This document shows, in pieces, positions 46,789-55,724 of a stretch of DNA of 64,000 nucleotides (position 1 is its first letter; every line of letters starts with the position of its first letter). Source of the stretch: Bacillota bacterium (lineage in GTDB: Bacteria > Bacillota > Limnochordia > Darwinibacteriales > DTU012). The notes under the pieces are model-generated. The model saw nothing but the letters and a program-made list of their open reading frames with translations. It had not been told where the DNA came from and did not search any database. The stretch spans positions 45,790-109,789 of the forward strand of contig DURM01000052.1 in the NCBI GenBank assembly GCA_012837335.1, given 5' to 3'. Both the position numbers and the translations under genes were made by a program.

Positions 46789-47687
46789 GAACCCTCCAAG
46801 ATGTAAGCATTTCTGACAGGCAGGTTGCTCTGACTAATCTTGATAAAATACTATGGCCAGCTCCTGTCATTACCAAGGCAGATTTAATCAAGTATTATCT
46901 TGCGGTGGCGCCAACTGCACTTAAGCACTGGAGCGGTCGTCCCCTGACGATAACACGTTATCCTAACGGCATTGAAGGTGATGGTTTTTATCAGAAGAAC
47001 TGTCCTGATTACGCTCCTGAGTGGATAACGCGGGTTCCTCTAGTCACCGATAATAAAACTACCGAATATATTATCTGTAACGATTTAGCTACTCTGGTCT
47101 GGTTGGGAAATCAAGGCATGCTGGAGATTCATCCTGCCCTCTATCATCTAGATTTTTATCCGGCGCCCAGTTTTGCTGTTATTGATCTAGACCCGACAGC
47201 TCCTGCGGGGTTTACTGAAGCGAGGGATACAGCTAAGAAAGTTAAGCTAGTCCTGGATGAACTGGGACTGCGAGGGTATCCCAAGACATCTGGGGCGACG
47301 GGCATTCATATCTATATTCCTCTTAAACCTAGATATACTTTTAAGCAGACCAGCCGGCTGGTTGAATTTATTGGTAAGATTTTAGTTCAATTTTATCCGG
47401 AAACTGTTACCAATGAGCGGCTGATTAAAAATCGCCATGGTGTATATATCGATCATCTCCAGAATCTGGCAGGTAAAACAATTGTCGGAGTCTACAGCCC
47501 CAGACCGCTGCCGCAGGCGCCGGTCTCGACCCCAGTACGTTGGGAAGAACTAGATGAGATTAAACCGGAAAATTTCACGGTGGAGACGGTTCCGCTTCGG
47601 ATCGAGCAGCAGGGTGATCTTTTCGAACCGGTTTTGTCGGATCTGCAGTCTATCGATCATCTGCTTAAGTTTTTTTCAGATAAATAA
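46785..47687 (+). CDS. LigD-type polymerase/primase domain protein
   Basis: 300 residues from ATG 46785 (ATGA overlap with the ligase stop). The archaeo-eukaryotic primase-like LigD polymerase domain: DKILWPAPVITKADLIKYY, RYPNGIEGDGFYQKNCP, the metal-binding FAVIDLDPTAPAG, SGATGIHIYIPL and GVYIDHLQN. Adds nucleotides and fills gaps in NHEJ. GTG 46773 is too close to its Shine-Dalgarno to be the start. Confidence 0.92.
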   Translation: MRTLQDVSISDRQVALTNLDKILWPAPVITKADLIKYYLAVAPTALKHWSGRPLTITRYPNGIEGDGFYQKNCPDYAPEWITRVPLVTDNKTTEYIICNDLATLVWLGNQGMLEIHPALYHLDFYPAPSFAVIDLDPTAPAGFTEARDTAKKVKLVLDELGLRGYPKTSGATGIHIYIPLKPRYTFKQTSRLVEFIGKILVQFYPETVTNERLIKNRHGVYIDHLQNLAGKTIVGVYSPRPLPQAPVSTPVRWEELDEIKPENFTVETVPLRIEQQGDLFEPVLSDLQSIDHLLKFFSDK

Positions 47688-47747
47688 CAGCAGAGAATAT
47701 CGAACTATGGCAAGCCATATACTAGAACAGGAAGAGGTGAGGAAGCG

Positions 47748-48557
47748 GTGTCAGTTCTGACAATTAGTGCTTCGAACTCATTGATGGAATCAGTTAGATC
47801 TACAATCGATGCTGAATTTATGTCGGCGTCCTGGCGCAGCGAAGGACGTTATACTTTCATAGATTTGCCGAGAGGCCCGGAGTTTCGTTCAGATCTGAAA
47901 ATCACGAATACGCTGGCAGCGATTATTTTTGGACAGCTGTCACGGCTGTGGCTCAAGCGTCTGCTGCGGCTGAACTATGCTTATTTTGATGAGGATGAGC
48001 AGCGGACGATTCTGCAGAATGCCTACAAAAAAATGGGAATCAACTCAGGACAGCTTTACCAACAGGTTTATTCCGCTTTAGCAGATTATTTGATCAGCAA
48101 CAATCAAATCAATTTGGAAGGTTTTATTCGGTTTCGGGTCAAAGAGTTTTGGCTGTTTCTGCAGGAACTGGTGGACAAAGCAGTCGACGAGTTTTTAGAG
48201 GAGCAGGAGTACCAGGAATTCGTAAAGCTGCTCCACTATTTCGTTGAACTGCAGGAGCCGAAGACTGAGCTGATTAATGTAATCGTGGATCAGCCCAACG
48301 GTTTTCAGATATTGGATCACAACGGCAATGTGATCGAAACTGATCATTTGGAAGATGTAATCCTCGAGGTTAGTTCGAGCGAACTTGATTTTGAAGATTT
48401 TTTAATCAGTGCTTTGATTACGATTGCTCCAGCTAAGATCATTCTCCACGTCTGCCGTGGAGATCGGGTAGAAAAGACTATTGTGAATATCTTTGGCAGC
48501 AGAGTGTATATCTGCGATGGCTGCTCTCTTTGCAGTGATCTGTGTAACTGCACGTAA
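47748..48557 (+). CDS. ytxC: YtxC-like sporulation protein
   Basis: 269 residues, GTG start after AGAGGTGAGG. Full-length match by features to YtxC: a mostly helical protein with RVKEFWLFLQELVDKAVDEFL in the middle, a beta-rich segment (ILDHNGNVIE), and a C-terminal Cys cluster CDGCSLCSDLCNC. Role in sporulation known only from its family name. In Bacillus it lies upstream of thrS-infC; here thrS is not between them. Confidence 0.85.
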   Translation: MSVLTISASNSLMESVRSTIDAEFMSASWRSEGRYTFIDLPRGPEFRSDLKITNTLAAIIFGQLSRLWLKRLLRLNYAYFDEDEQRTILQNAYKKMGINSGQLYQQVYSALADYLISNNQINLEGFIRFRVKEFWLFLQELVDKAVDEFLEEQEYQEFVKLLHYFVELQEPKTELINVIVDQPNGFQILDHNGNVIETDHLEDVILEVSSSELDFEDFLISALITIAPAKIILHVCRGDRVEKTIVNIFGSRVYICDGCSLCSDLCNCT

Positions 48558-48563
48558 ATTTGC

Positions 48564-48592
48564 TTGACGTGCTGTATTCTATGTGGTATACT
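48564..48592 (+). promoter_or_regulatory. SigmaA promoter of infC-rpmI-rplT
   Basis: TTGACG, 17 bases, TATACT, directly after the ytxC stop. Confidence 0.8.
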
Positions 48593-48752
48593 GATTCCGA
48601 TGTAAGTAGAAGTCACCGCTTCTCACCTTGTAACGTCGAGTTCACAAGGTTAAACAGATTAAATTTGCACGGGGGTATCCAGTGCAGTTTTTTGTGTGAA
48701 TAAGCGGGTGGCTGATGCTGTCCGCTTTTAATATTTTTAAGGGGTGATGTTC
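48593..48752 (+). promoter_or_regulatory. Structured infC leader, probable L20-type autoregulatory RNA with attenuator
   Basis: 160-base leader. Elements seen: GTCACCGCTTCTCACC near the 5' end, a stem ACCTTGT / ACAAGGT, then TGCAC (48666-48670) / GTGCA (48682-48686) followed by GTTTTTT (a short intrinsic terminator), and AAGCGGG / TCCGCTT before an AT-rich tract. In Bacillus the infC leader binds L20 and ends transcription early; this leader has the right place and layout, but specific base matches to that RNA family were not checked. Confidence 0.6.
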
Positions 48753-49307
48753 ATTAGCAGTGAATTGAGAATTAATGAGGGGATCCGTGCTCGGGAAGTA
48801 AGGGTTGTAGATGAACAGGGCAATCAGTTAGGTATCCTGCCAGTACGCGAAGGAATCCGGATTGCACAAGAGCGCGGTTTAGATTTGGTTGAGGTTGCAC
48901 CGAATGCCAAACCCGTTGTTTGCCGGATTATGGATTACGGCAAGCATAAGTATGAACAGAGCAAACGAGATAAAGCTGCCAGGAAAAAGCAGCGGGTTAT
49001 TAATGTAAAAGAAGTTCGCATGAGCCCAAAAATTGATGAGCACGATTTCAATGTTAAGACTCGCAGTGCGGAGAAATTTCTCAAGGCGGGTGACAAGGTC
49101 AAAGTTACAATTCGCTTTCGAGGCAGGGAGATTGTCCATACCGCACTGGCTAAAGAAAAACTTCAAGAAATGGCTGACAGTTTAAAAGAAATAGGTGTTG
49201 TTGAGCGTGTCCCTAAATTAGAAGGACGAAATATGATTATGGTTTTAGCTCCAAAAACTGACAACGCCAAAACTGACAAAAAAAATGCGGACGAGAACTC
49301 GCAGTAG
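48753..49307 (+). CDS. infC: Translation initiation factor IF-3
   Basis: 184 residues from an ATT codon at 48753. The best Shine-Dalgarno, GGGGTG (48741-48746), is six bases before ATT; GTG 48744 and ATG 48747 overlap it. ATT starts are known for infC in E. coli and Bacillus relatives, where IF3 rejects non-standard starts and so controls itself. IF3-N (about 10-78, NEGIRAREVRVVDEQGNQLGI) and IF3-C (about 85-170, KVTIRFRGREIVH) are both complete. Confidence 0.95.
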   Translation: MSSELRINEGIRAREVRVVDEQGNQLGILPVREGIRIAQERGLDLVEVAPNAKPVVCRIMDYGKHKYEQSKRDKAARKKQRVINVKEVRMSPKIDEHDFNVKTRSAEKFLKAGDKVKVTIRFRGREIVHTALAKEKLQEMADSLKEIGVVERVPKLEGRNMIMVLAPKTDNAKTDKKNADENSQ

Positions 49308-49336
49308 TTTAATGTCCTAGTTAAGGGGGATTTATA

Positions 49337-49534
49337 ATGCCTAAAATGAAGTCCCACAGAGGGGCTGCTAAGCGTTTTAAGTTAACCGGTTCAGGTAAGG
49401 TGAAGAGAAATCGAGCATATAAGAGTCATATTCTAGAGAAAAAATCTGCAAAAAGAAAGCGCAATCTGCGGCATAGCAGTTTGGTCAGCGAATCTGATGC
49501 AAAACGCGTAAAACGCATGCTACCATATGGTTAA
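49337..49534 (+). CDS. rpmI: Large ribosomal subunit protein bL35
   Basis: 65 residues, highly basic, with the L35 signature [21 protein letters not shown] and the motif KRKRNLR. ATG behind AAGGGGGAT. Middle gene of infC-rpmI-rplT. Confidence 0.97.
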   Translation: MPKMKSHRGAAKRFKLTGSGKVKRNRAYKSHILEKKSAKRKRNLRHSSLVSESDAKRVKRMLPYG

Positions 49535-49556
49535 TAGAAGATAGGGGGTTTATATC

Positions 49557-49916
49557 ATGCCAAGAGTTAAACGCGGACCTGCAACACGTCATCGTCGTAA
49601 AAAGATCTTAAAACTGGCGAGAGGATATTATGGTGGTAAGAGCAAACTCTTTCGCCCTGCAAACGAACAAGTTCTGAAATCATTATCATACGCTTACCGC
49701 GATCGTCGGCGGAAAAAGCGTGATTTCCGCAAGCTTTGGATTGCCCGGATTAATGCCGCCGCAAGACAAAATGGGATGTCTTACAGCCGCTTTATTTCCG
49801 GATTAAAAGCCAGCGGTGTTGAGATTAACCGCAAAGTACTGGCGGATCTGGCTGTTAACGATGCCGAAGCATTCAGCGAGTTGGTTGCTGTTGCCAAAAA
49901 GGGCGTTGAAGCTTAA
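49557..49916 (+). CDS. rplT: Large ribosomal subunit protein bL20
   Basis: 119 residues; starts [26 protein letters not shown], with the [21 protein letters not shown] domain near the C-terminus. Binds 23S rRNA in early assembly and, in Bacillus, its own operon leader. ATG behind AGGGGG. Confidence 0.98.
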   Translation: MPRVKRGPATRHRRKKILKLARGYYGGKSKLFRPANEQVLKSLSYAYRDRRRKKRDFRKLWIARINAAARQNGMSYSRFISGLKASGVEINRKVLADLAVNDAEAFSELVAVAKKGVEA

Positions 49917-49934
49917 TTAACATAAGGAATGTAT

Positions 49935-49964
49935 TATCCGGGTAAACTGTTTATCCGGATATTT
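49935..49964 (+). terminator. Terminator after rplT
   Basis: TATCCGGGTAAA (49935-49946) / TTTATCCGGATA (49950-49961), 12-bp stem with one G-T pair and a 3-base loop, then TTT. Right before the methyltransferase ribosome site. Confidence 0.65.
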
Positions 49965-49986
49965 ACTTATTAAGGAGACTGTTTGG

Positions 49987-50781
49987 GTGAAGATTTCAAG
50001 CAGACAAAATGAACGAATCAAGTTTGTGAAAAAGCTGCACCGCCGCCGCTACCGCGACCAGTCCAGACTCTATATCGCTGAGGGACTGCGTTTGGTTGAG
50101 GATTTAAGTAGCACCGACATGATTCAAGAAGTCTACTACACCGATAGGTTAGTTTCAAGTCCGCGGGGACAAGAACTCCTGGAACAACTGCAGGAAAGCG
50201 GTGTCAATGTGTATTTATGCAGCGAAGAAGCTTTCGGCGATATCGCTGACACGGACAATACCCAAGGCATTCTCGCCATAGTGCACCAGCCTGAATTGGT
50301 TGTTAACTGGGAACACAAACTTAAGCAAGGTCTAGTGCTTGTTGTAGACCAAATTCAGGATCCGGGCAATCTCGGTACCATCATGCGCACCGCTTTAGCT
50401 GCGGGAGTAGATGGGATTTGGATGATTAAAGGAACGGTTGATCCATTTAATCCCAAGGTTGTTCGTTCATCAATGGGAGCGGTGCAAAAACTGCCTCTTG
50501 CGAGCATGACTGCTCGAGAATGCGCTGAATTAAGTTCCCGGTTCGGGTTAAAGCTAATTGCAGCGGACCTAGAAAACGCTGATCCATATTATGACACAGA
50601 TTTAGCTCAGCCCTGCGCTATTGTGATCGGAAATGAAGGCAGCGGGATTCAGCTGGAGCTGCTAAAACACTGCACCGAGAGGATATTCATCCCTTTAGCA
50701 AATGATGTAGAATCACTGAATGCTTCTGTGGCAGCTGCTGTATTGATTTATGAATCCGTCAGACAGCGGCAGTTTATTTAG
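49987..50781 (+). CDS. TrmH/SpoU-family RNA 2'-O-methyltransferase (YsgA-like)
   Basis: 264 residues, GTG start after AAGGAGAC. N-terminal substrate-binding part (about 1-105, RQNERIKFVKKLHRRRYRD), then a SPOUT knot domain with the three SAM motifs NLGTIMRTA, VIGNEGSGI and SLNASVAAAV. Bacillus ysgA sits before pheST in the same way. The modified nucleotide in rRNA is not known from sequence. Confidence 0.92.
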   Translation: MKISSRQNERIKFVKKLHRRRYRDQSRLYIAEGLRLVEDLSSTDMIQEVYYTDRLVSSPRGQELLEQLQESGVNVYLCSEEAFGDIADTDNTQGILAIVHQPELVVNWEHKLKQGLVLVVDQIQDPGNLGTIMRTALAAGVDGIWMIKGTVDPFNPKVVRSSMGAVQKLPLASMTARECAELSSRFGLKLIAADLENADPYYDTDLAQPCAIVIGNEGSGIQLELLKHCTERIFIPLANDVESLNASVAAAVLIYESVRQRQFI

Positions 50782-50810
50782 TTGTAAGCCTCTTCTGCGT
50801 ATGTTATAAT
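50782..50810 (+). promoter_or_regulatory. SigmaA promoter before yqzL
   Basis: TTGTAA (50782-50787), 17 bases, TATAAT (50805-50810), starting at the stop codon of the methyltransferase gene. May also feed the pheS T-box leader downstream. Confidence 0.7.
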
Positions 50811-50842
50811 GTTATTATCATTTGGAGAAGAGGTGGTAGTTA

Positions 50843-50953
50843 ATGAACTTAACACCCGAGGTCGTGTGGAAAATTTTTTTAGCTACCGGTTCCATAACAG
50901 CTTATCTGCTGTATAAGCAGCTGTCAGCTTTGCGAATTCATACTTTTCATTGA
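50843..50953 (+). CDS. yqzL: YqzL-like small protein
   Basis: 36 residues, ATG behind GGAGAAGAGGTGG. The translated pattern VWKIFLATGSITAYLLYKQL matches the short YqzL family (Trp-K-x-F, TGSI, AYLLYK). Below the usual ORF length cutoff. Function unknown; in Bacillus yqzL lies near era-recO, so the position next to the pheS leader is different. Confidence 0.7.
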   Translation: MNLTPEVVWKIFLATGSITAYLLYKQLSALRIHTFH

Positions 50954-50959
50954 TTAATA

Positions 50960-51226
50960 TGAAAATAACTTATAGACAAAGGCAGTGAAGGAGACAAGTA
51001 AATCAAGGGAAGCCACAGGAACGATGGGTCGTGGACTGAGAGCCTGTCGGGTGATAACTTGATTGAAATTCACTCTGGAGCCGCTGGTTGAAATTAGTAG
51101 GCTATGCCGGTCATCCGCCGTTATCGGATTCAAGGTGGGTTGTGGTTTTACCATTTACCATAACCAACTAGGGTGGTACCGCGGTAACTTTTTACGTCCC
51201 TAACTCGGATGTAAAAAGTTTTTTTT
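50960..51226 (+). promoter_or_regulatory. T-box leader, phenylalanine-specific, upstream of pheST
   Basis: Stem I with a TTC (Phe) specifier at 51069-51071 in the context GAAATTCACT, T-box consensus AGGGTGGTACCGCGG (51170-51184), and terminator arms AACTTTTTACGTCC (51186-51199) / GGATGTAAAAAGTT (51207-51220) with a T-run. Uncharged tRNA-Phe should favour antitermination. Nothing else is in the gap between yqzL and pheS. Confidence 0.9.
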
Positions 51227-51254
51227 ATATCATTATTATCTTTGGAGGTGCAGT

Positions 51255-52274
51255 ATGGATACACAAATTCAATCCCTGAAAGCCAAAGCAGTCGAAGAGT
51301 TTAATCAAGCTGATACTCTTGAAGCTCTTCAGCAGCTTCGGGTCAAATATCTCGGTAAGAAAGGTGAAGTTACCCAGCTGCTGCGCACGATGGGGCAGCT
51401 TCCAGCTGAAGAACGTCCCAAAATGGGTCAAATGGTCAATCAGCTTAAGAATGAACTGGGCTCCGTCTTGGACCAGAAACAGGCTGAGCTGGAAGCACAA
51501 ATCCAGCAGGCTCGATTAGCATCAGAAGCATTGGATGTTACCCTGCCGGGTCGAAAACCGAAAGCTGGCAGCCTCCATCCCTTAACGCTTGTCCTAAATG
51601 AAATTAAAGACATTTTTATTTCAATGGGCTACAAAGTGGTAGAAGGTCCGGAAATAGAAACTGATTACTACAATTTTGAGGCACTCAACATACCTAAGGA
51701 TCACCCAGCAAGGGATATGCAGGATACCTTCTACATCACCGGGGATTTTCTGCTCCGCAGTCAAACCTCGCCTGTTCAGATTCGGGTTATGGAGAAGCAG
51801 GATCCTCCGGTAAGAATAATTGCTCCGGGTAAAGTTTACCGCTCAGATGCGGATGTTACTCATTCACCCATGTTTCATCAGGTCGAAGGACTTTTGATTG
51901 ATGAAGGCATTACCTTTGCTGATCTAAAAGGCACTCTGCAAACTTTTGCCAAGACCATGTTTGGTCCTGATACTAAGACTAGATTTCGTCCCAGCTATTT
52001 CCCCTTCACTGAACCGAGCGCAGAAGTTGATGTTTCCTGCATTATGTGTCATGGGGAAGGATGTCGGGTCTGCTCAGATACTGGCTGGTTGGAAATCCTA
52101 GGTTCTGGCATGGTCGATCCGCGTGTGCTTGAACAAGTTGGTTATGATCCAGATAAATATACAGGCTTTGCTTTCGGAATGGGTATTGAACGCATAGCCA
52201 TGTTAAAATATGGAATTAATGACATTAGACTTTTCTTCAATAATGATCAGCGGTTTTTAGATCAATTTAAGTAA
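51255..52274 (+). CDS. pheS: Phenylalanine-tRNA ligase alpha subunit
   Basis: 339 residues. N-terminal coiled coil (about 1-85), then the class II catalytic core with [25 protein letters not shown], motif 2 region [15 protein letters not shown], a Cys cluster [12 protein letters not shown] and motif 3 [14 protein letters not shown]. Acts as an alpha2beta2 enzyme with PheT. ATG behind TGGAGGTG. Confidence 0.98.
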   Translation: MDTQIQSLKAKAVEEFNQADTLEALQQLRVKYLGKKGEVTQLLRTMGQLPAEERPKMGQMVNQLKNELGSVLDQKQAELEAQIQQARLASEALDVTLPGRKPKAGSLHPLTLVLNEIKDIFISMGYKVVEGPEIETDYYNFEALNIPKDHPARDMQDTFYITGDFLLRSQTSPVQIRVMEKQDPPVRIIAPGKVYRSDADVTHSPMFHQVEGLLIDEGITFADLKGTLQTFAKTMFGPDTKTRFRPSYFPFTEPSAEVDVSCIMCHGEGCRVCSDTGWLEILGSGMVDPRVLEQVGYDPDKYTGFAFGMGIERIAMLKYGINDIRLFFNNDQRFLDQFK

Positions 52275-52300
52275 TGCAGATTGCAAGGGAGGAATAAAAG

Positions 52301-54700
52301 GTGAAGGTATCTTACCGTTGGCTGCAGGAATATACTGTAGTGCCATGGAGTCCGCAGGAATTGGCCGATCGACTGACAATGGCGGGAATCGAAGTCGAAT
52401 CGATTGAGCGTTTAGCGCCCGAGCTGCCTAATGTCCGTGTCGGCCTAATTGAAAAAGTAGAGCCTCATCCCAACGCAGACTTAAAAGTTTGTGCAATCAA
52501 TGTTGGGGATCAGGTTTTAAATATTGTCTGTGGTGCACCCAATGCGCGGGTTGGGATTAAAGTTCCCGTTGCCTTAGAAGGCGCGGTGCTCCCGAATGGA
52601 ATGGAAATAAAGGTGGCTGAACTCAGAGGCGTCATGTCCTACGGCATGGCCTGCTCAGAAAAGGAACTGGGCCTTGGTGATGATCACTCAGGTTTATTAG
52701 AACTGCCTGAAGATGTGGAAGTTGGTCTGGATCTAACCGAAGCCCTGGGTCTGGATGATCAAATCTTAGATGTATCGATTTATGCCAATCGTCCGGATTG
52801 CATGAGTATGCTGGGAATAGCTAGAGAAGTTGCAGCCCTGGCCGGGCAAGAACTTCGCTACCCAGAGATTAAACTTAACGAATCCGATCTCAGGATCGAG
52901 GAGCTAACTTCAGTAACGGTAGAGGATCCTGAGAAGTGCCCCCGTTATACAGTGCGGGTAATCAAGAATGTTACACTCAAACCATCTCCTCTCTGGATGC
53001 AGCAGCGTTTAATTGCAGCAGGAATGCGGCCGATAAATAACGTTGTTGACATTACTAACTTTGTGATGCTGGAAACCGGCCAGCCTCTCCATGCTTTTGA
53101 CTATGATCGCCTAAGCGAGAACCGGATTGTTGTTCGCACTCCAAAATGCAGTGAAACTGTATTTGTAACCTTGGACGGAGTAGAACGGGAACTGACCGAT
53201 GAGATGCTGATGATCTGCGATGCAGACTCACCTGTATGTGTCGGCGGTGTTATGGGCGGAGAGAATTCTGAAGTCACCGAGGAGACGAAGACAATTCTTT
53301 TGGAGTCAGCCAATTTTGCAGCTGCCAACATCCGACGCACATCCCGCAGTTTGGCAATCAATTCTGAGGCTGCAGCCCGTTTTGAAAAAGGCATTGATCC
53401 TACCGCTACAATCTTTGCCTTAAACCGCGCTGCCCAACTCCTGGCTGAGCTGGCTGGTGGGGAAGTGGCATCAGGAATTATTGATGTAAACAACGCTGAT
53501 ACCAGCAATAAAGTCATTGAACTTCGCCCACAGCAGGTAAACCGCCTGTTGGGAACAGAAATAGATGAGCAGTCAATGATCGATATTTTAACTCGACTTG
53601 AGTTCGCGGTAGATCATGAAACCTCACCCTGGAAAGTTACAGTTCCCAGCTTCCGCCGGGACTTGGAACTGGAATGCGATTTGATTGAAGAGATCGCGCG
53701 GTTCTGGGGTTATGAGAATATCCCGATTACTCTGCCGAAAGGCATGAGCGATTCTGGCGGAGAAAGTGAAGAGCTGAGAGTAGTCGATCAGTTGAAAACA
53801 CAGCTGGCAGGTGCCGGTTTAAATGAAATTCAGACTTTTTCTTTCGTTAACGCAGCAAGTTTAGCTCAGTCGCAGCTTGATCAGGTACCAGAACTTGCTC
53901 GCCTGATTGAGCTGGCAAATCCCCTCACCGAGGAACACGCAGTAATGCGCACATCGCTGATGCCTAGCTTGCTTGAGTGCGCGGCTTACAATATCAGCCG
54001 CCAGCAGCAGGATCTCAGCATGTTTGAAATCAGTGCAGTGTATCTTGCAGATGAGCTGCCGTTAACTAAGCTGCCGTCAGAAGAACGGAGGCTGGGACTC
54101 CTGCTGTATGGGAAACGGGATGCTGAGCACTGGCAGCTTAAGCCGGATTATTATGATTTCTATGATTTGAAGGGTCTGGTAGAACTGATATTAGATAACT
54201 TTGCTGCGGATTTTGACTGGGAGCGCTCAGCGCTGCCTATCTTCCATCCGGGACGTCAGTGTCAGATAACTGTCGATGGTGAATTGATTGCTTATTTTGG
54301 CGAAGTCCATCCCGAAGTGCAGAAGAATTACCGCATCCCAGACCGGATTTATTTGGCTGAGATTCATTTAAATAAGCTGATCAAACACCGCAAGCCTGTG
54401 CCTAGATTTGAGTTGCTGCCTAGGTACCCAGCGGTTGAACGTGACTTAGCTGTTTTGGTGGATGAAGAGATTCCCGTAGGTGCAATTGTAGAGGAATTAC
54501 AGAGCGCTGGGGGTAGTTTATTAAAGGCAGTCAATATTTTTGACGTTTATCAAGGAAAGCAGGTAGAAGCAGGCAAGAAGAGTATCGCCTTTTCCTTTGT
54601 TTTCCAGGGGGAACGCACTTTGACTGATGATGAGGTTAACCAGCAGCTTAAGCAGATGTATAACGCAATTCAGGAGAAGTTTGCAGCCGTAATGCGGTAG
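52301..54700 (+). CDS. pheT: Phenylalanine-tRNA ligase beta subunit
   Basis: 799 residues, GTG start after AAGGGAGGAATAAAAG. Domains: N-terminal B1 with EMAP/tRNA-binding fold (about 38-150), B3/B4 editing domain (about 205-385), B5 (about 395-470), catalytic-like core, and C-terminal FDX-ACB anticodon-binding domain (about 705-797, RYPAVERDLAVLVDEE). Full length. Confidence 0.98.
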   Translation: MKVSYRWLQEYTVVPWSPQELADRLTMAGIEVESIERLAPELPNVRVGLIEKVEPHPNADLKVCAINVGDQVLNIVCGAPNARVGIKVPVALEGAVLPNGMEIKVAELRGVMSYGMACSEKELGLGDDHSGLLELPEDVEVGLDLTEALGLDDQILDVSIYANRPDCMSMLGIAREVAALAGQELRYPEIKLNESDLRIEELTSVTVEDPEKCPRYTVRVIKNVTLKPSPLWMQQRLIAAGMRPINNVVDITNFVMLETGQPLHAFDYDRLSENRIVVRTPKCSETVFVTLDGVERELTDEMLMICDADSPVCVGGVMGGENSEVTEETKTILLESANFAAANIRRTSRSLAINSEAAARFEKGIDPTATIFALNRAAQLLAELAGGEVASGIIDVNNADTSNKVIELRPQQVNRLLGTEIDEQSMIDILTRLEFAVDHETSPWKVTVPSFRRDLELECDLIEEIARFWGYENIPITLPKGMSDSGGESEELRVVDQLKTQLAGAGLNEIQTFSFVNAASLAQSQLDQVPELARLIELANPLTEEHAVMRTSLMPSLLECAAYNISRQQQDLSMFEISAVYLADELPLTKLPSEERRLGLLLYGKRDAEHWQLKPDYYDFYDLKGLVELILDNFAADFDWERSALPIFHPGRQCQITVDGELIAYFGEVHPEVQKNYRIPDRIYLAEIHLNKLIKHRKPVPRFELLPRYPAVERDLAVLVDEEIPVGAIVEELQSAGGSLLKAVNIFDVYQGKQVEAGKKSIAFSFVFQGERTLTDDEVNQQLKQMYNAIQEKFAAVMR

Positions 54701-54766
54701 CAGGAAAATGTTTGCATAAAGCGAAGATATGAATTAGCAATGGAACAGGCGGAAAGGGTGAGATTT

Positions 54767-55024
54767 GTGACAGAGTCAAAGAGCAATGTCGTTAAGGTGC
54801 GCATCGGCGGCGAGGAATATGCCGTCAGAGGTCATGCTTCGGAGCAGTATATTCGGGAGTTGGGAAAAGTAGTTGATGAAAAAATTCGGGAAGTGCAGAA
54901 AACCAGTCCAAATCTCACTCGGCACCGCATGGCGATTTTAGCTGCGATAAATCTTGCCGATGAGCTGTTAACGGTGAAAGCCGAGTATCAAGAGCTTCTC
55001 AAGATTATGGAGGAAGCTAATTAG
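54767..55024 (+). CDS. zapA: Cell division protein ZapA
   Basis: 85 residues from GTG 54767; begins VVKVRIGGEEYAVRGHASEQYIRELG, the ZapA N-terminal fold, then a coiled-coil C-terminus with HRMAILAAINLADELL. Bundles FtsZ. The frame is open from ATG 54740, but AAAGGGTGAG lies just before GTG 54767; ATG 54740 has no ribosome site. Position after pheT matches Bacillus. Confidence 0.9.
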   Translation: MTESKSNVVKVRIGGEEYAVRGHASEQYIRELGKVVDEKIREVQKTSPNLTRHRMAILAAINLADELLTVKAEYQELLKIMEEAN

Positions 55025-55040
55025 TACAGAAAGAGGGGTT

Positions 55041-55592
55041 ATGATGGCAGGCAAATGGATTGACCTTTTTATAATTATAGCCTTCGCCATTGCCATCTGG
55101 CGGGGATTTCGCCGCGGGATTATTCGTGAGATATTCAGCCTATTTGGAGTATTGCTCGCTGTTGCCATCGGATTCTACCGCCATGAGGAATTGTCACTAC
55201 ACTTGATGGCGAGGTTTCCATTGGGGCAGGGAGCGGCTCTGTTAATCGCATTCTTGATTTTGGTGATCGGAATCAGTCTGGTGGCGAAGTTCATAGGTTA
55301 TTTGTGGGGGAAAGTCGTCAAATTCACTCCATTTGCCGTGCTTGACGGAATCCTCGGAGCAACTTTTGGTACAATTAAAGTGTTAGCGATTGTTATAGCG
55401 CTGGTGTTGATGCTCCACTCCCTCAATGTGGAATCGGTTGAAGATATGCTGGCTGAATCCAGCGTGGTGCAGCAGATCGATACACTGTGGCCGCATTTAA
55501 GATTGAGTTTGGAGCAGGCTTGGCCAGAAACTTGGGCAAAGCCTGGCTGGTTGTTTCCCCAGCCTAATTTTGATGATTTATCGTTTTCATGA
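55041..55592 (+). CDS. CvpA family membrane protein
   Basis: 183 residues, four predicted membrane helices, starting WIDLFIIIAFAIAIWRGFRRGIIREIFSLFG, as in CvpA/YshB proteins. Follows zapA as in Bacillus (yshA-yshB). Role unclear (colicin V production name is historical; linked to envelope integrity). Confidence 0.88.
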   Translation: MMAGKWIDLFIIIAFAIAIWRGFRRGIIREIFSLFGVLLAVAIGFYRHEELSLHLMARFPLGQGAALLIAFLILVIGISLVAKFIGYLWGKVVKFTPFAVLDGILGATFGTIKVLAIVIALVLMLHSLNVESVEDMLAESSVVQQIDTLWPHLRLSLEQAWPETWAKPGWLFPQPNFDDLSFS

Positions 55593-55593
55593 T

Positions 55594-55617
55594 AATCCCG
55601 CCAACTGCGGCGGGATT
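55594..55617 (+). terminator. Hairpin after the CvpA gene
   Basis: AATCCCGCC / GGCGGGATT, 9-bp GC-rich stem with AACTGC loop. Only a short T stretch (TTT) at its end, so efficiency is uncertain. Confidence 0.65.
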
Positions 55618-55724
55618 TCCCATGTTTGGTGGCTTCAGGTAACAGCACCTGATCTTACTTGCAGGATGTTGACAGTTAATAATGAATCCCTTAACGGAGC
55701 AAGTATGTTAAGGGGGAGCTAGAA

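Noticed and set aside
44897..47687. tRNA-Cys plus NHEJ genes as a mobile island
   Set aside because: No integrase, no repeat of the tRNA 3' end downstream was noticed, and ku-ligD codon use looks like its neighbours.
53101..53517. 138-codon minus-strand Ser-rich frame in pheT
   Set aside because: Ser-rich composition is typical for antisense of coding DNA; pheT is intact.
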